From assembly GCA_943735955.1 (NCBI GenBank), contig OX030960.1:2611402-2675401 (forward strand): 64,000 nt of DNA. The letters run 5' to 3'. The notes under the pieces are model-generated. The model saw nothing but the letters and a program-made list of their open reading frames with translations. It searched no databases and was not told the DNA's origin. This document shows positions 28,290 through 52,400 of the stretch, one piece after another. Numbering within the stretch: position 1 is the first letter of the stretch; every line of letters starts with the position of its first letter. Made by a program: the position numbers and the translations under genes. Source of the DNA: Piscicola geometra (Eukaryota; Annelida; Clitellata; Hirudinida; Piscicolidae).

Positions 28290-30088
28290 TAATCAATTAA
28301 TCAATTAATCAATCAATCAATCAATCAATTAATCAATCAATCAATCACCGGCATTTATATAGCGCTTTTTATCTCATTCAAAAGCGCTTTTTAAATAAAT
28401 TTGTTAAATAAAACGGTTTTCACACCACTACCAATATATGTATATATATCAATTTAAATATATAAACAAAAAACAATCAACCTCAATAATCCAACCTCAC
28501 CCAACACTACGACAATCACCGCCAAAAAAGCACTATCACCACCAATAAAAAAGTCAATCATCACCACAGTACGAACACTCATACCACAGCACAATCATCA
28601 CCACATCATCCTCAAAACCACAAAACACAATCATCATTCTTCTCAATTTTCTGTCTTGCCACTGGTGCCGAGGCTGCGATAGAGGGTGAAGGAGAAGTCC
28701 TTGCCAGCACTGGAACTGCTGCTGCTAAGGAAGGATTTCTCCTTTATGTCGCAGCTCACTTGATTCCCTGCGGCCATTCCTTGACAGATTCAAAACAACC
28801 AACATTCGCACAAAAACATTATAATTAATTAATTATTATTTAGACTTAAGATTCTAAAAATTTAATATATTATATTTAAAACCGTTTATTCTACAAATTT
28901 ATTTGAGCCAAAGATAACTCAAAGCTGAATAGTTTAACACGATGACTACTTTTTCCTCAATAAGCTGCTTTTAATGTCTTCAGTCATTTCGTAAATTCTT
29001 CAGTCAATTCGTTGTGGACCACGTCCTTAAGAAACACTGTTTTAGACGCTAACACACTTTATGTAAATTTGCTTTAAGATTTTAACTCTGCAAACAAGTC
29101 AATTCAGCTGGTGAAGCATTTTCTTCAATGAGAAATATTAATTTATGAATACTTTTAAAACGACTCTTTTCCCACCTAATCAATACAGATGGAAGATGGT
29201 TCCATTTCGGTGGTCTGTGGTGATCTACATGGAGGTGGTGGTGTAGATGGAAATAGTGGTGTAGTTGGAGGTAATGGTGGTAGTGATGGCAGGGGAGTAA
29301 ATGGAGGTAGTAATGGTGGTGGTGTGTTTGGAAGTGGTGGTGTATTTGGAAGTGGTGGTGTATTTGGAAGTGGTGGTGTATTTGGAAGTGGTGGTGTATT
29401 TGGAAATGGTGATGGTGTAGTTGTAGGTGGTGATGATTATGGTAATGTATATGTAAATGTAAGGGGAAGTGATGGAAATGTTAATTTTGGAAACGTTAGA
29501 AATGGTAGTGTTAATTTTGGAAACGTTAGAAATGGTAGTGTTGTAATTGGGAATGTGAGGGGAGGTGGGGGAAATGTTAATATTGGCAATGTAGGATATG
29601 GTGATAGTGTTGGAATTGGAAATGTAAGTGGAGGTAGAGGCAATACTGGTATTGGAAATGTTAGTGCAGGTGGTGGTAATGTTAATATTGGAAATGTATA
29701 TGGAGGTGGGGGCACTAGGAATATTGGAAATGTAAGTGGAGGTGGTGGTAGTGTTAATATTGGAAATGTATATGGAGGTGGGGGCACTAGGAATATTGGA
29801 AATGTATATGGAGGTGGAGGCAATAGGAATATTGGAAATGTAAGTGGAGGTGGTGGTAGTGTAATTGGAAATGTATATGGAGGTGGAGGCAATAGTAATA
29901 TTGGAAATGTTGGAATTGGTAGTAGTGTAGTTGGAAAAGTAACTGTAGGTGGTGGCAATGTTAATATTGGCAGTGGTGTAGTTGGACATGTAAGTGAAGG
30001 TGGTGGTAATGTAAGAATTGGTTGTGGTGCTGGTAGAATTGGAATTGGTTGTGATGATAATGGTGGCAGTAGAAGTGGTGGTCATTAA
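27657..30088 (+). CDS. Secreted glycine/asparagine-rich repeat protein B
   Basis: Exon 1 (27657-27744) encodes the same signal peptide as gene A with two changes (LAAISTHSAPT in place of FAAISTHSAPQ). The donor is GTATGT, phase 1. Exon 2 runs 29196-30088: the second AG of CAGATGGAAG restores phase 1 and gives N-GSISVVCGDLHGGGG. The body first has GSGGVF(G/N) repeats, then about 16 units of (R/V)NIGNV(Y/S)GGGG type, and ends GGSRSGGH before TAA. About 320 residues. AATAAA at 30303. The intron holds an inverted MITE copy and a (CAAT)n repeat. This gene is the paralogue of gene A: promoter, signal exon, intron position and 3' end are shared, but the repeat cores are unrelated in motif. Likely an extracellular structural or adhesive protein. 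Exact role unknown. Confidence 0.78.
28227..28391. repeat. (CAAT)n repeat and TATATAGCGC block
   Basis: About 30 CAAT/TAAT units followed by CACCGGCATTTATATAGCGC and a second GCGCT motif, inside intron 1 of gene B. Related to the repeat ends at 5668 and 21747. Confidence 0.8.
28392..28905. mobile_element. MITE-like element, copy 2 (inverted relative to copy 1)
   Basis: Ends AAATAAATTTGTTAAATAAA and AATAAACGG-type inverted ends match those at 21221-21746 in reverse orientation, and the interiors align along most of their length. This copy lies in intron 1 of glycine-rich gene B, antisense to copy 1. Confidence 0.7.
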
Positions 30089-30302
30089 GTGGTGATGGTG
30101 AAGCAACTGAAGGGCCAGGTTGAAGTGGATCGATCAGAAATGCTTAATTTGAGATTCTTATGTGGTTATTTTCTGTGAAAATCATCTGAATCTAAATTTG
30201 AAATTTAATAAAACAACAATCGTTCATATATTTTAGGTTTTTGAAATCTTCTTTTTAATGAATCTTGATGATTCTTCAAGTTTTGACTCAAAACTTTTGA
30301 GT

Positions 30303-30308
30303 AATAAA
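30303..30308 (+). terminator. Poly(A) signal of gene B
   Basis: AATAAA followed by a T-rich stretch (GTGTTTGTTTTTTTAC), equivalent to the site after gene A. From here to 30851 I see only AT-rich spacer, which must contain the MPI promoter; no motif stands out. Confidence 0.7.
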
Positions 30309-30851
30309 CCAAAAGACAGTGTGTTTGTTTTTTTACTTTTCTTATGTGAAAAAACTTCCAAATACTACTAATTATTATTATTCCAAGTTACAAATACAGA
30401 AAAGCTATTTATTTTTAATTAAATATTTATATAAAAATATTGTCTGGCTAACATGGTATCTACTAACCAAAGGTTAAAAATATATTTAACAAATATTATT
30501 TATTAACTTTTCAGTAATCAATAAATAGATAAATATTGTAAATAAAAAAATATCAGAATAATACTCAATTTCTTTATTTGAACGAAATTCAAGATACTCA
30601 ATTTAAAATAATTTAACTTTAATTATTAAATTTTAATTTAAAGGCTGGAATTTCGGAATAATAAAAAAATTCTAAAACTACCGGTACTTCTTTTAAAAAT
30701 TATTTATTAGCTCGAAGCTCATCACAGAAGTTTTTTTATTAAAACATAAAAGTGAGAAATATTCATTCCAAATATTTTAATTTTCAACTTATTCAATAGT
30801 TTTCATACTCTATAAAACTCACTGTATATATAATCATTTTATTATAATGAC

Positions 30852-32999
30852 ATGGCAGTGTTTTCAATAGTTGGGGTGGTTCAGAAGTATGAGTGGGGTA
30901 AAAAAGGAAATCAGAGTGAAGTGGCTCGTCTTTACTCCAGCTCAGTTGAAAAATATGATGTGGATGCTAACACCCCTTATGCTGAAGTAGTATTATGCCA
31001 TTGATTTATTAAATCATTATTTTAGTATACTGAATTAATTAAACTATTACTTATAAGTTTAATTCTGTAGACATTGATTGTTTGAATGTAGCTGTGGCTT
31101 GGGACTCATGTGAAAGCCCCCTCAAGAGTGGAGGAAACGAAGGAAGAGCTTGGCGTGTGGTTGAAAAAGAGTGCTGAGGCCAAAGTTGGGAATGGAAGCG
31201 GTAAGGAAGGTGTGATAGGCACATGTGATGGTCAACTGCCATTTCTGCTGAAAGTTCTTTCAATCGACAAATCTCTATCTATTCAGATCCACCCCAACAA
31301 GGTTGTGTTCATAATTGTTCCTAATTTGAGACATTTTCATAATGGCTTTTTATGACAACTGCAATTCAGTCAGAGGCAGGTATGCTGCACCTCAGGGACC
31401 CTTACAACTACCCCGATGCCAACCACAAGCCCGAGATGACCATCGCCCTCACAACTTTCGAGGCTCTTTGTTCCTTCAGACCTCTGCCTGAAATCATCAA
31501 GTTCATAAGAGGTGAGTTTGAAACATAATTTATAATTCTGATTCAATCTTAATTTTTGAGATTTTTATTTATTTATAGTTTTAAAAATAATTTCTATTTT
31601 ACACTGTACACCAAAAAGACCACATCTTGCTTCTCAAACCATTTTAGACATAGAGGATTTGAGGGAACTGGTGACGACTCCTGGGACGGAGCAACAAGTG
31701 CTCGAGACTGAAGCGCATCTGGAAGTGCTCTTCAGAAACCTCATGACGTCAGACACTCAAAAAGTTCAAGATCTTGCCACGAAGTTGTACCAAAAGATCA
31801 AGAACAAAGGTCGCTGTTGTTCTTTTTCTGCATTTTTTCTACAGCAATATTATAAACCAATTCCGGCTTAAATTTCTTCTAAAATATGCATTCCAATGCA
31901 AAAATTTACTCAGAAATTATGAGGGAGGATCAAGCCTTGAAGCTCTTTGTGCGTCTGATGGACCAACACCCTGGGGACGTGGGCTGCTTTTGCGTCTTCT
32001 TCCTCAACCACATCACCCTCCAGCCTGGCCAGTCACTCTTCCTCCGCTCGAACCTGCCCCATGCCTACATCAGTGGAGGTGGGTGGGTCTTGCTGGCTGG
32101 CTGGGGGGGAGGGGGGGGGGGGGTTGAGTGGCTGGGTGGATGAGCTGGTTGGGTGATGCTTCAAATGAGTTTGTTGCTTTTTTGATGTTACCAGTTTCAT
32201 AATCATCATCGTCATTATTATTATTAATTTTATTATAACATATTCATATTCTCTCTTACCGCCATTACAATTATCATTATCGTCTCTTCTGGCACTTAGT
32301 GCACTCAGTACCACCACACTCAAACCTCATCCTACCCATTCACAACAACCACCACCACCACATCACCATCATCATCTTCTCCCAACAGACTGCATTGAAT
32401 GCATGGCAACCTCTGACAACGTGGTCAGAGCTGGTCTTACGCCCAAGTTCAGGGACGTCGAGACGCTCTGTCGCCTAGTCGACTACACCTCCATGACGCC
32501 ATCTCAGGTGCTTTTCACTCCTTCACTGTCATCCTCCTCTTCCATCCATCCTGGTGTTACCCTCTATGATCCACCCGTGCCCGAGTTTGCCGTTGAGAAG
32601 ATTGAGGTGATGATGATGATGAGGGGGATGATGAAGATGGGATGATTATTATTTTAAAAAATAATAAACAATTTTTCATTTGAACAATAATCTATAAAAG
32701 CATAAAAATATTTTTAAATCTTCAATAATTAAACCCACTCAATGACTCCTCCATCACCGCTGCAGCTCCCAAGCACATTCGAGACGTTCCAACTGCCCCT
32801 TCTCTCCAGCCACAGCATCCTCCTTCTCATCAAAGGCTGCCTCAGAGTCACCGCTGCAGCCGATGACGTCGAACTCGTCATAAGCAGTGGCAAGTCTCTG
32901 TTCATTGAGGCTGACTGTCGCATAGTCTTGGCACCAGGTGGTGGCGTGAGTGGCGCTGATGCCGTCCTTGCCTTTAGAGCCTATTCCACTGGTGTTTGA
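30852..32999 (+). CDS. MPI: Mannose-6-phosphate isomerase (phosphomannose isomerase)
   Basis: Interconverts fructose-6-phosphate and mannose-6-phosphate in the cytosol, feeding GDP-mannose and glycosylation. Exons: 30852-30986, 31092-31301, 31370-31511, 31648-31809, 31914-32078, 32389-32606, 32766-32999; the phases join cleanly to 421 residues, close to the vertebrate length. The start [19 protein letters not shown] matches the family. Zn ligands are all present: Gln and His in SIQIHPNK, Glu in DANHKPEM, His in NLPHAYISG. The catalytic Arg segment [10 protein letters not shown] is intact. Exon 2 has a family-typical [17 protein letters not shown] core after a longer, Lys-rich linker. The donor of exon 4 (GTCGCT) is weak. 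Intron 5 carries a poly-G run at about 32103-32125. It lies tail to tail with the SHB-like gene. A functional, complete gene. Confidence 0.97.
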
Positions 33000-34701
33000 T
33001 TGCGATGTTTTTTCGCCAACAATAATAAGGATAAAAATAATGATAAAAATAATCATTCATAGTTGCATATTCATTGGGATGTTGCAAGTAGATTTATTTG
33101 TTCATGTTATAGAACACTTTCCTATTCGCGTTCCAGTGCACTGAGCCTCCATATTAATGTTATTCTTTATTTTGCCTGTAGATACACACTCATGCTTGCC
33201 TTGCTTATACTTCACTGAATGGGTTGAAATGTTTGTGGTCTAGATTATTTTGTAAACCAATTCATACATCTATTGTTTTACTGAATCATAAGCCTACACT
33301 GAATCATCTGATTCAGCCATGCGATCGAATGTTCAATTACTCATTCATGCCTTTGAATCACTCTCCTCATTTTATTTTGAACGGAAATATCTTAAATTAA
33401 ATGTATTGTAAATTATAATCTTATTTTTAATGCACATGATTTCATTCTCTAGATTAAAGTAAATATAATTTAATTGTAATGTATTACAAAATAAATTAAA
33501 TTAATTTCAAATTTATAGACTCTTCAGCTGTACATCATTCCTGTACTGAAGTCGCTTAGTTTGATGATATTTTTGTAAAGTATAAATATGGTTTTCAGTT
33601 ATTTTACAGTTTTTTTAGTAGAATACAGGAAACAACACAAGGGAAATGAGACATCGAAATTCGAATACAAAGATCTAAGGGCAAAGATCATGAATCTGAC
33701 GCATTCCAACAGACGCCATTTACATTTATAAACGTGATATGACGTCACTGACTAATGAAAATGGACACATTTAAAAGTTAAACCGTCAGTGGAATATTTG
33801 TTGGCTCGAAGAACAGCCTTTAGCTGGCGAAATAAAACAGTTTGAGTAGAATTCAGTGGCAGACGAATACATAGGAGCAAAACGATAGAAAACATTTTGA
33901 ATAACAACAAATCAAAAATGTCATGACGAATGCATCTCATGCCTTCTACTCTATAATACACAAAACTCCTTTGGAAGTGTCTCTAGTGGCAACAACGAAG
34001 CTAGTCAGTGGTCGAGAGGTGTGACAGTGTGTGCAAGGGTCTTTTCAGCGGATTAAAAGATCGAAAAGGTGAAATATTTGACTCTAAAAGATGTATTGAT
34101 GACGGGACAGAAAATGAGATAGCTCTAAATTGCAGGATGTGAGACGAGATAAACGACTTAATACCAATAAGTGACTGGAGAAATATAAAAATGAGGTTAG
34201 CAAAAACAAACAATTAAAACCAAAGTTATGGAATTTCTAATTGAATATTTAAAAGTTTACAAAAAGTTGAGTATGACATCTGAGAATAAATACTAAAAAA
34301 TGAATTTGAGATGAAACTTTTCTAAAATAGAACGTCGATTTTGATTTTCAGAACCAGAAAGGGAACATAAAAAAATATACAATCAAATTGAGAATAAATG
34401 AATGGGGGAAAGAATGAAATAAAACAGAACATTCCTACAGCTAAGATCAACCATGGCCAATAAAAGGTGCAGAGAACATGAAGAAATCTTCTTGAAACCT
34501 CGAATTTACCTCCGGAATACACAAAGAATATCATGCCACCGACAAAGTATACACAAAACAGTTCATCCCAGAAAAGAATACAAATACAAACGACTATCCA
34601 CTCCTCCATCCTCAAACAAACACAAACCACAAAAACTCACTCACAAAAATCCACTCACTCACTGACGACCAAGCAAGCAAGCAGCCAAACAACCATCAGC
34701 T
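33000..34701. other. Intergenic between convergent MPI and SHB-like genes
   Basis: 3' flanks of two convergent genes. A possible distal MPI poly(A) signal (AATAAA) occurs near 33490. I see no coding exon; the short frames here lack family resemblance. Confidence 0.5.
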
Positions 34702-45888
<11,187 letters not shown>

Positions 45889-46089
45889 CTTAATTTAAAT
45901 TCACTACGAATATTCATCAACAGACTGTCATTACAAGTATTCTACGTGGGAGTAGTTACCAGTGAAACATTGTAAACACTTTTTTCTATCTACAAAATAT
46001 TTTTATGAAAAATATTTTTATATTATTATTTTTGTAAAAAATTATTCAAAAATAAATTTAGTTAATTAAACTTTTAAACTTTAGTCAGT
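45889..46089. promoter_or_regulatory. Shared divergent promoter, SHB-like gene and USP12/46
   Basis: Only about 200 bp separate the inferred start codons of the minus-strand adaptor (45888) and the plus-strand deubiquitinase (46090). The interval is AT-rich without an obvious TATA box for either direction. A bidirectional promoter is inferred from spacing alone. The USP start is itself uncertain. Confidence 0.45.
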
Positions 46090-48772
46090 ATGAATCCAAT
46101 AGTTTGTTTAGAAAATGTAGCACCGGTTTATTCGGTTTAATCATTTTATATGGTAAGTTTAAATTAACTATTAAAATAATTTAATGCATTTTTATTCGTA
46201 TTACGCTGTTTAAATTCTATCTGTTGATTGCACATACATTTCACAGTTGTCATTGACATCTCTACTTATTCATACTTATCTCTGGTCATAAACTTAACAA
46301 CCCAAATCAAACTCAATTAATAATTTAATTTTCTTTCAACACTATATCTAAATTCAATTTCCAAGGGTCCGAATATCTCTCAGCTTGAGAGAGAGCTAGT
46401 TGCAGGCCAATTTGCAATAAATGAACACTTCATAGGACTTGTTAATGTGAGTCTTTACCTTACTAATTTTAATAAACACATAAATCCATTATTGCAAGTC
46501 AGTGTTTGAAAAAGAAAATAAATTATTCCAAAATGCAGTTTGGAAACACATGCTACTGCAACTCAGTGCTGCAAGCGTTATACTTCTGCAAACCCTTCCG
46601 CGACATGGTGCTAGCCTACAAGCAACAAACCAAACATCAGAAAAAAGAAACACTTCTCACTTGTCTGGCTGATCTTTTCCATTCCATTGCTATCCAAAAG
46701 AAAAAAGTTGGTTCAATACCACCAAAGAAATTCATTCAAAGACTCAGAAAAGAAAATGGTTAGAATATCTATGAATATTGTTTCATTTACGGAAATTAAT
46801 TATTCATTCATAATACTAAAATTAAAGCTACTTTAATTCATGAGAATTAAATATTCATGCATAATACCAATATTAAAGCTACCTTCACCCCTCCCCCCTC
46901 CCCATTACAGTCATTTTCGACAACTACATGCAACACGATGCCCACGAATTCCTCAACTACTTGTTGAACACCATTGCTGACCTCCTGCAAGGTCTGTCAA
47001 TGGCCATCAAACCTATTATTTTTTCTATGCTGCAAATTTAATTGAAACCATTAATTTAAAATTAAATCAATTAAATTGATTAAAGCAATTAACATTTCTA
47101 GGTGAAAAGCAGAAACTTCAGAAAAATCCCAACATGAACACCCCTCATTTAAAGAATGGCTCGACCCCCAATAGCCCGCCACCCAAGCCTGAACCCACAT
47201 GGATTCATGACATCTTCCAAGGAACCTTCACCAGTGAAACTAGATGTCTCAATTGTGAAACTGTGAGTCATTCATGAGTTGAATAATAACAGCAGTATCA
47301 ATAGAAATTATTATTATTATTTTATTAAATATTAATAATATATAATTTACTTTTAGAAATTCACATCCCCTTATTCACGTTATCATTTTGCATCCCATCC
47401 CACCAATTGACACACCCCATCCCTCCCAACACACACACACACACACACGAACACACACACACACACACACACGAACACACACACACACACACACACGAAC
47501 ACACACACACGCACACACACACACGCAGGTGAGGAGCAGGGAGGAGGACTTTCTGGACTTGTCGATCGAGGTAGAGCAGAACACCTCGATCACCCACTGC
47601 CTGCAGGCCTTCAGCAACACAGAGACCCTCTCGAGCGAGTCCAAGTACTACTGCGAGGTGTGCTGCTCCAAGCAGGAGGCGCAGAAGAGGTGTGTTTCTG
47701 GTGGTGGTTTTTATTTTAATTAATTAATTGATCAATTAGTTGTTCAGTCGATCAATCAATCAAATTTATTTATATAGTGCGAAAGTCTCAAACCACACAA
47801 CGACAACCAAACCACACCTAAACCACCCACAACAACCAAAACCACACCAACCACACAAACCAAAACCACAAAAACAACCACACAAACCAAAACCACACAA
47901 ACCAAAACCACACAAAACAACCACACCAAGGATGCGAGTGAAGAAGCTACCGCACGTATTGGCGCTGCATCTGAAGCGCTTCAAGCTGGAGCACCCGAAC
48001 CGCTCCATCAAACTCTCCTACCGCGTCGTCTTTCCGCTGGAGTTGCGCCTCTTTAACACCGTCAGTGCTCTGGCCTATCAATCAATTATTCATGTGTTTT
48101 TTTATTTTTTTTTATTTTAAGCTTGCCGTCTTTTTCAGATTTTTTAATTAATTATTTAATATTATTATTCTTATATCTCTTATTTTTTTAAATATAATTT
48201 TACTACTTTACGACCGATTTCACGCCTAAGGAACAACTGGTTACTTATTAAATAGGATTAACTCATTAAATTAGTCGAAATGTCTAATATATTTATTTGA
48301 TTGATTGATGATGGTAATTAACATGAAAAAGTAATTCAAAATGTTATCTCTTACTTTTTCAATTATAAATTTGCCATCTTTTTTATGATCACCGTCATTT
48401 TATGCCTTGCACTTGAAAACGCCAACAGTCGGACGACGCGAGCAACCCCGACCGCATGTACGACCTCATCTCGGTGGTGATCCACTGCGGCAGCGGTCTG
48501 TCCAGGGGCCACTACATCAGCATCGTCAAGAGCCAAGGTCTCTGGCTCCTCTTCGATGATGATATCGTCGATGTGAGTGTCCTTCCTTCCTTGTGTTTGT
48601 GTGTGTTTGTGGGGTGTGTGTGTGCTTGTATGTGTGCTTGTATGCTTTAATAAATTTAATCGACTCTCAGAAAATCGAAGCATCGGCCATCGAAGAGTTC
48701 TATGGACTGGCTTCAGATCAGCAAAAAACCTCCGAGTCCGGATATATTCTTTTCTACCAATCAAGAGAATAA
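46090..48772 (+). CDS. USP46: USP12/USP46 ubiquitin-specific protease
   Basis: Cysteine deubiquitinase of the USP12/46 class, activated by UAF1 (WDR48) and WDR20 in animals. Exons: 46090-46116 (tentative), 46366-46446, 46539-46758, 46911-46991, 47102-47262, 47529-47689, 47931-48060, 48429-48572, 48671-48772; 368 residues, near the family norm. The catalytic Cys is in [16 protein letters not shown], the catalytic His in [13 protein letters not shown], and the family end [10 protein letters not shown] is intact. Zn-binding CxxC pairs lie in CLNCET and CEVCCSK. Other signatures: [36 protein letters not shown]. The spacer [17 protein letters not shown] is slightly diverged from the vertebrate forms. 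Exon 1 (MNPIVCLEN) is weakly supported. A (CA)n run abuts exon 6. The enzyme cannot be split between USP12 and USP46, since the duplication is vertebrate-type. Confidence 0.96.
47412..47528. repeat. (CA)n microsatellite ending at a 3' splice site
   Basis: CA repeats with CGAA interruptions run straight into ACACGCAG, the acceptor of USP exon 6, so the pyrimidine tract is replaced by CA repeats. Confidence 0.95.
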
Positions 48773-48780
48773 TTACAAAT

Positions 48781-48786
48781 AATAAA
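48781..48786 (+). terminator. Poly(A) signal of USP12/46
   Basis: AATAAA only 9 bp after the stop codon, implying a very short 3' UTR. A more distal signal is possible. From here to 49414 I see AT-rich spacer only, which must include the ACF1 promoter. Confidence 0.6.
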
Positions 48787-49414
48787 CTTCCATTAATTTT
48801 TAAAAGTCTATTTCATTAAATCAATCTATTCTAATTCATTTCCAATCCTATATCACGCACTTATCAGTTAGGCCTGGTTCAAACGTTATGATTATGATTA
48901 CAGGCGATTAAACTTTGTGTAAATATCCATTTAAAGTTTCGATTGTTCAAGTCGATTTCTAGTTTTTTCGATTAAAATAAACAATTTAGCTTTTCAAAAT
49001 TATTTTGTAAATGTATTTAATTAGGGATTTTGGCATTTAGAGGGGTTGTAGCAATTACGTATGCTCTTAAAGTTTCCCAACAAGAGTCACCATGACGTAT
49101 TCTTGCATGACGATGGTGACAAAAATGTTTTTTTAATAAAAAAAACAAGCGTGATGTCATATAGGTTTATTAACTAAATCTAAATTTTAGTTTAAAACCA
49201 ATTATAATTAAAAATGATTTTTTCATTTTGATGACTGTAAAGCGGTTTTGTTTCAATATTGTCAAGCTTGTTTGTCTTTGCTTATGGCGCAAAAAACTTT
49301 AAAGCTTAATCGCCTCTGTTGTTTCTCCACTTTCAAATTTGATTTGCTTATAGTCTCAGTATATAAACTTGATGAAATATTTTAGTGCATTTTTTGATTT
49401 AAATTATTGATAAA

Positions 49415-52400
49415 ATGCCTATTTTGAAAAAAGGAAGCTATGTCAAGAAACACATTCCCGAAGGCTTACGGCCTGACGACGAAATTCTATACTGTAGTAT
49501 GACTCAGGAAGTTTTTACAGATTACAAGTGAGACTTTATTTGATTAAATTAAAATTTTAAAATATAGAAATACAATTTTAAAAACACATTAATAATTCAT
49601 TAATGGTTAATTGTCATCACTGCCTTCCCAGTGAGTTTTTTGAGCGGATCATCTTGTGCAACAGCCTCGTCTGGTCTTGTTCGGTCACTGGTCGCTCAGG
49701 CCTCACCTTCAAAGAGGCCCTCGAGTCAGAGGAGAACGTCAAGCAGCAGCTGCTCCAGTTTCCTGACAGCCTCAAGAAGCCCGTCCTCTTCCTCACCAAC
49801 ATGACCCGTCGACGAAAAATAAATGAAGTTGTTGACGATGTCTTTTCGTTTAGCAAAGATCGCTTTTTTGTTGGTGAAACCGTCGAAGCATTTGAGAGCA
49901 GGTTAGTGATTTGTTTTATTTTTGAGGTTTTAACTTTGAAACTATCATCCAACCATTTCAAATGTTAAAAACAATAATAATTTCCAAAACAGCAAAGTTA
50001 AAAAATCCTACAAAGTCTTGAAGGTTCTGGATGCAAAGAAAGAAGAAAATGTTCCTCCGAACAATGTTGCCAACAATACCACCACCAAAAAACAAATCAC
50101 TCAAATTAACGGGCAAACGAAAATTGACTTGAAATTAATAAATCTCACTCTATCTCCCAAAATTGAAATCGCCAAACTTGAGCAAGAGAACAAAAAGGGC
50201 AGTGGGGTGATGGTCGAAAAAATCCCGAATGGGGATTTAAATGCCAATGGGTGAGTTTCCATTTACTGATATGTATTGAAAAATTGAATCTTTGTCATGT
50301 TCATTATTCAATCCATTTTCAATAAAGTCTTTATCCCAAAAATTCTATCCTAAAACTTCATCACTAGTACTAGGAAAAGCCCCAGGAAAGTTGTATCCAC
50401 CCCCACCAAGACCACCGCCCCCCCTCTTCCACCACCCCCTCCCTCCGAAGCAGTAGTCGACTCTTATGAGTATGTCTTACAGGAGATTAGTAACACCATC
50501 TCGCGAGTCAAGGTGCTGAATGGAAGCAAGCTGAGGTGGGTGCGGAGTTTTTGGATGGCGATTTGGAAGGGGGGGGTGATGATAGTGGTGTTGATGATGA
50601 TGATGGTGGTGTTGATGGTGATTGTGTTATAAAAAATGATTCATGATGTACATAGCTTTATAACCAAACTTTTTAAAAATTAAAGATTTTTATCTTTCTC
50701 TTCATCCATCTATCCATCAATCTAGCCAACCACCCATCCATCCATCCATCCATTCATCCATCCATCCACAGTCGACACAAGGGCTCTTACACAAAGGAAC
50801 GATGCAAGGTCTTCATCAAGACTAACTGTGAGAACTCGTCTGCAGATGGCATATGGAGGGTGAAGGTGAGGGGGGAGTGGGTGTATGGAGGGGGAGTGGG
50901 TGTATGGAGGGTGAAGGTGAGGGGGGAGTGGGTGTATGGAGGGTGAAGGTGAGGGGGGAGTGGGTGTATGGAGGGTGAAGGTGAGGGGGGAGTGGGTGTA
51001 TGGAGGGTGAAGGTGAGGGGGGAGTGGGTGTATGGAGGGTGATGGTAAGGGGGGGAGTGATGAGGGAGGGTTATTTGTGTGTGTGTTGTCAGATGATTAT
51101 TAATAGTAGTTGTAGTAGTAGTAATAGTAGCAATAGGTTTCAACCTGATGATGATGATGAGGATGATGATGATGATGATACCCACCACGACAACAGGAGT
51201 CGAGTAGACGCAAGTACAAACTCGACACGTTCACCTACGCCTCCTTCCTGCCCGGAGACCCGCCCACCTTTGACGTCAGCAAGGGCACCAATGACGTCAT
51301 AGACCTGACGTCAGAACAACAAAAGCATCAACAAGAAAAACAACAAAAAAAGAAGATTAAAAACGGAAAAGACACTTCTGGTGATTTGAGCAAAAAGGAG
51401 GGTGTTGGTGGTGGTGTTGGTAAAGATGAGAAGATGGCTAAGGAGGGGAAGGTGGCAAAGGTGGTTGGCAAGGCAAAGTCTGGGGAGAAGACTGCTGCTG
51501 CCACTGATGCCAAAGTGCCCAAGAACAGTGCTGATAAGAAGGGTGAGTGATGATGATGATTATGGTGATGATAATGATTATGAGGAGAATGGCAATGGTG
51601 TTGATGGTGAATGTGATTATGACGAGGATGGCAAGGAAATGGATCACAAAATAACATGAATATATCCTAAATATGTTAATCATCTTTCTATCATCATCAC
51701 CACCACCACCACCTTAGAGCTGCAGAAGCTGGAGAATGAGTTGAGGAAGATGAAGGAGACAGCGGCCGAGAAGAAGGAGGCGAGGAACAAGCAGATGGAG
51801 GTGCATTCCATTTTGATGCACTTGGGGGGTGTCAGCCCTGAAATGCATAACTAATATATTCATATTGTGCATCAGTATTATAATCTGTCATTATTGTTTT
51901 TATTAATAATAATAATTTTGTTGTTATTATTATTATTGTGACACCATGGCGACAGGAACAGAAGAGATTGAAGGAGCGAGAGATGAAGGAGTGGATGGAG
52001 TGGGCCAAGCCACGTGATGACCTTCTATGTGACGATCTCAAGGTCATTACTCTTCATCATCTCCTTCTTCATCATCACTATCATCATCCCTACAATCAAT
52101 CAATTAACCTGGCTAATCTCTATTTGCTTAGCTCATCTTTAATCAATTAGTTAATCTCTATTAACTACTTAATTAACACCTTAATCTCCAATGAAGCACG
52201 CACCCCCACCTCACCCCCATCTCACCCCACCCCCACCTCACCCCCACCTCACCCCACCCCCACCTCACACCCACCCCACCCCCACTTCACACCCACCCCA
52301 CCCCCACCTCACCCCACAGGACCTGCCCACCAGCACACCTGTCGACTGCAGGGGCATCTCTAACGCCAGGTTCGGAGACTTTGTCTTTGTGGCTGAGTTC

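Noticed and set aside
29225..30106. Thr/Ser/Ile-rich and Pro-rich minus-strand ORFs
   Set aside because: Shadows of exon 2 of gene B; no promoter, start context or splice structure on that strand.
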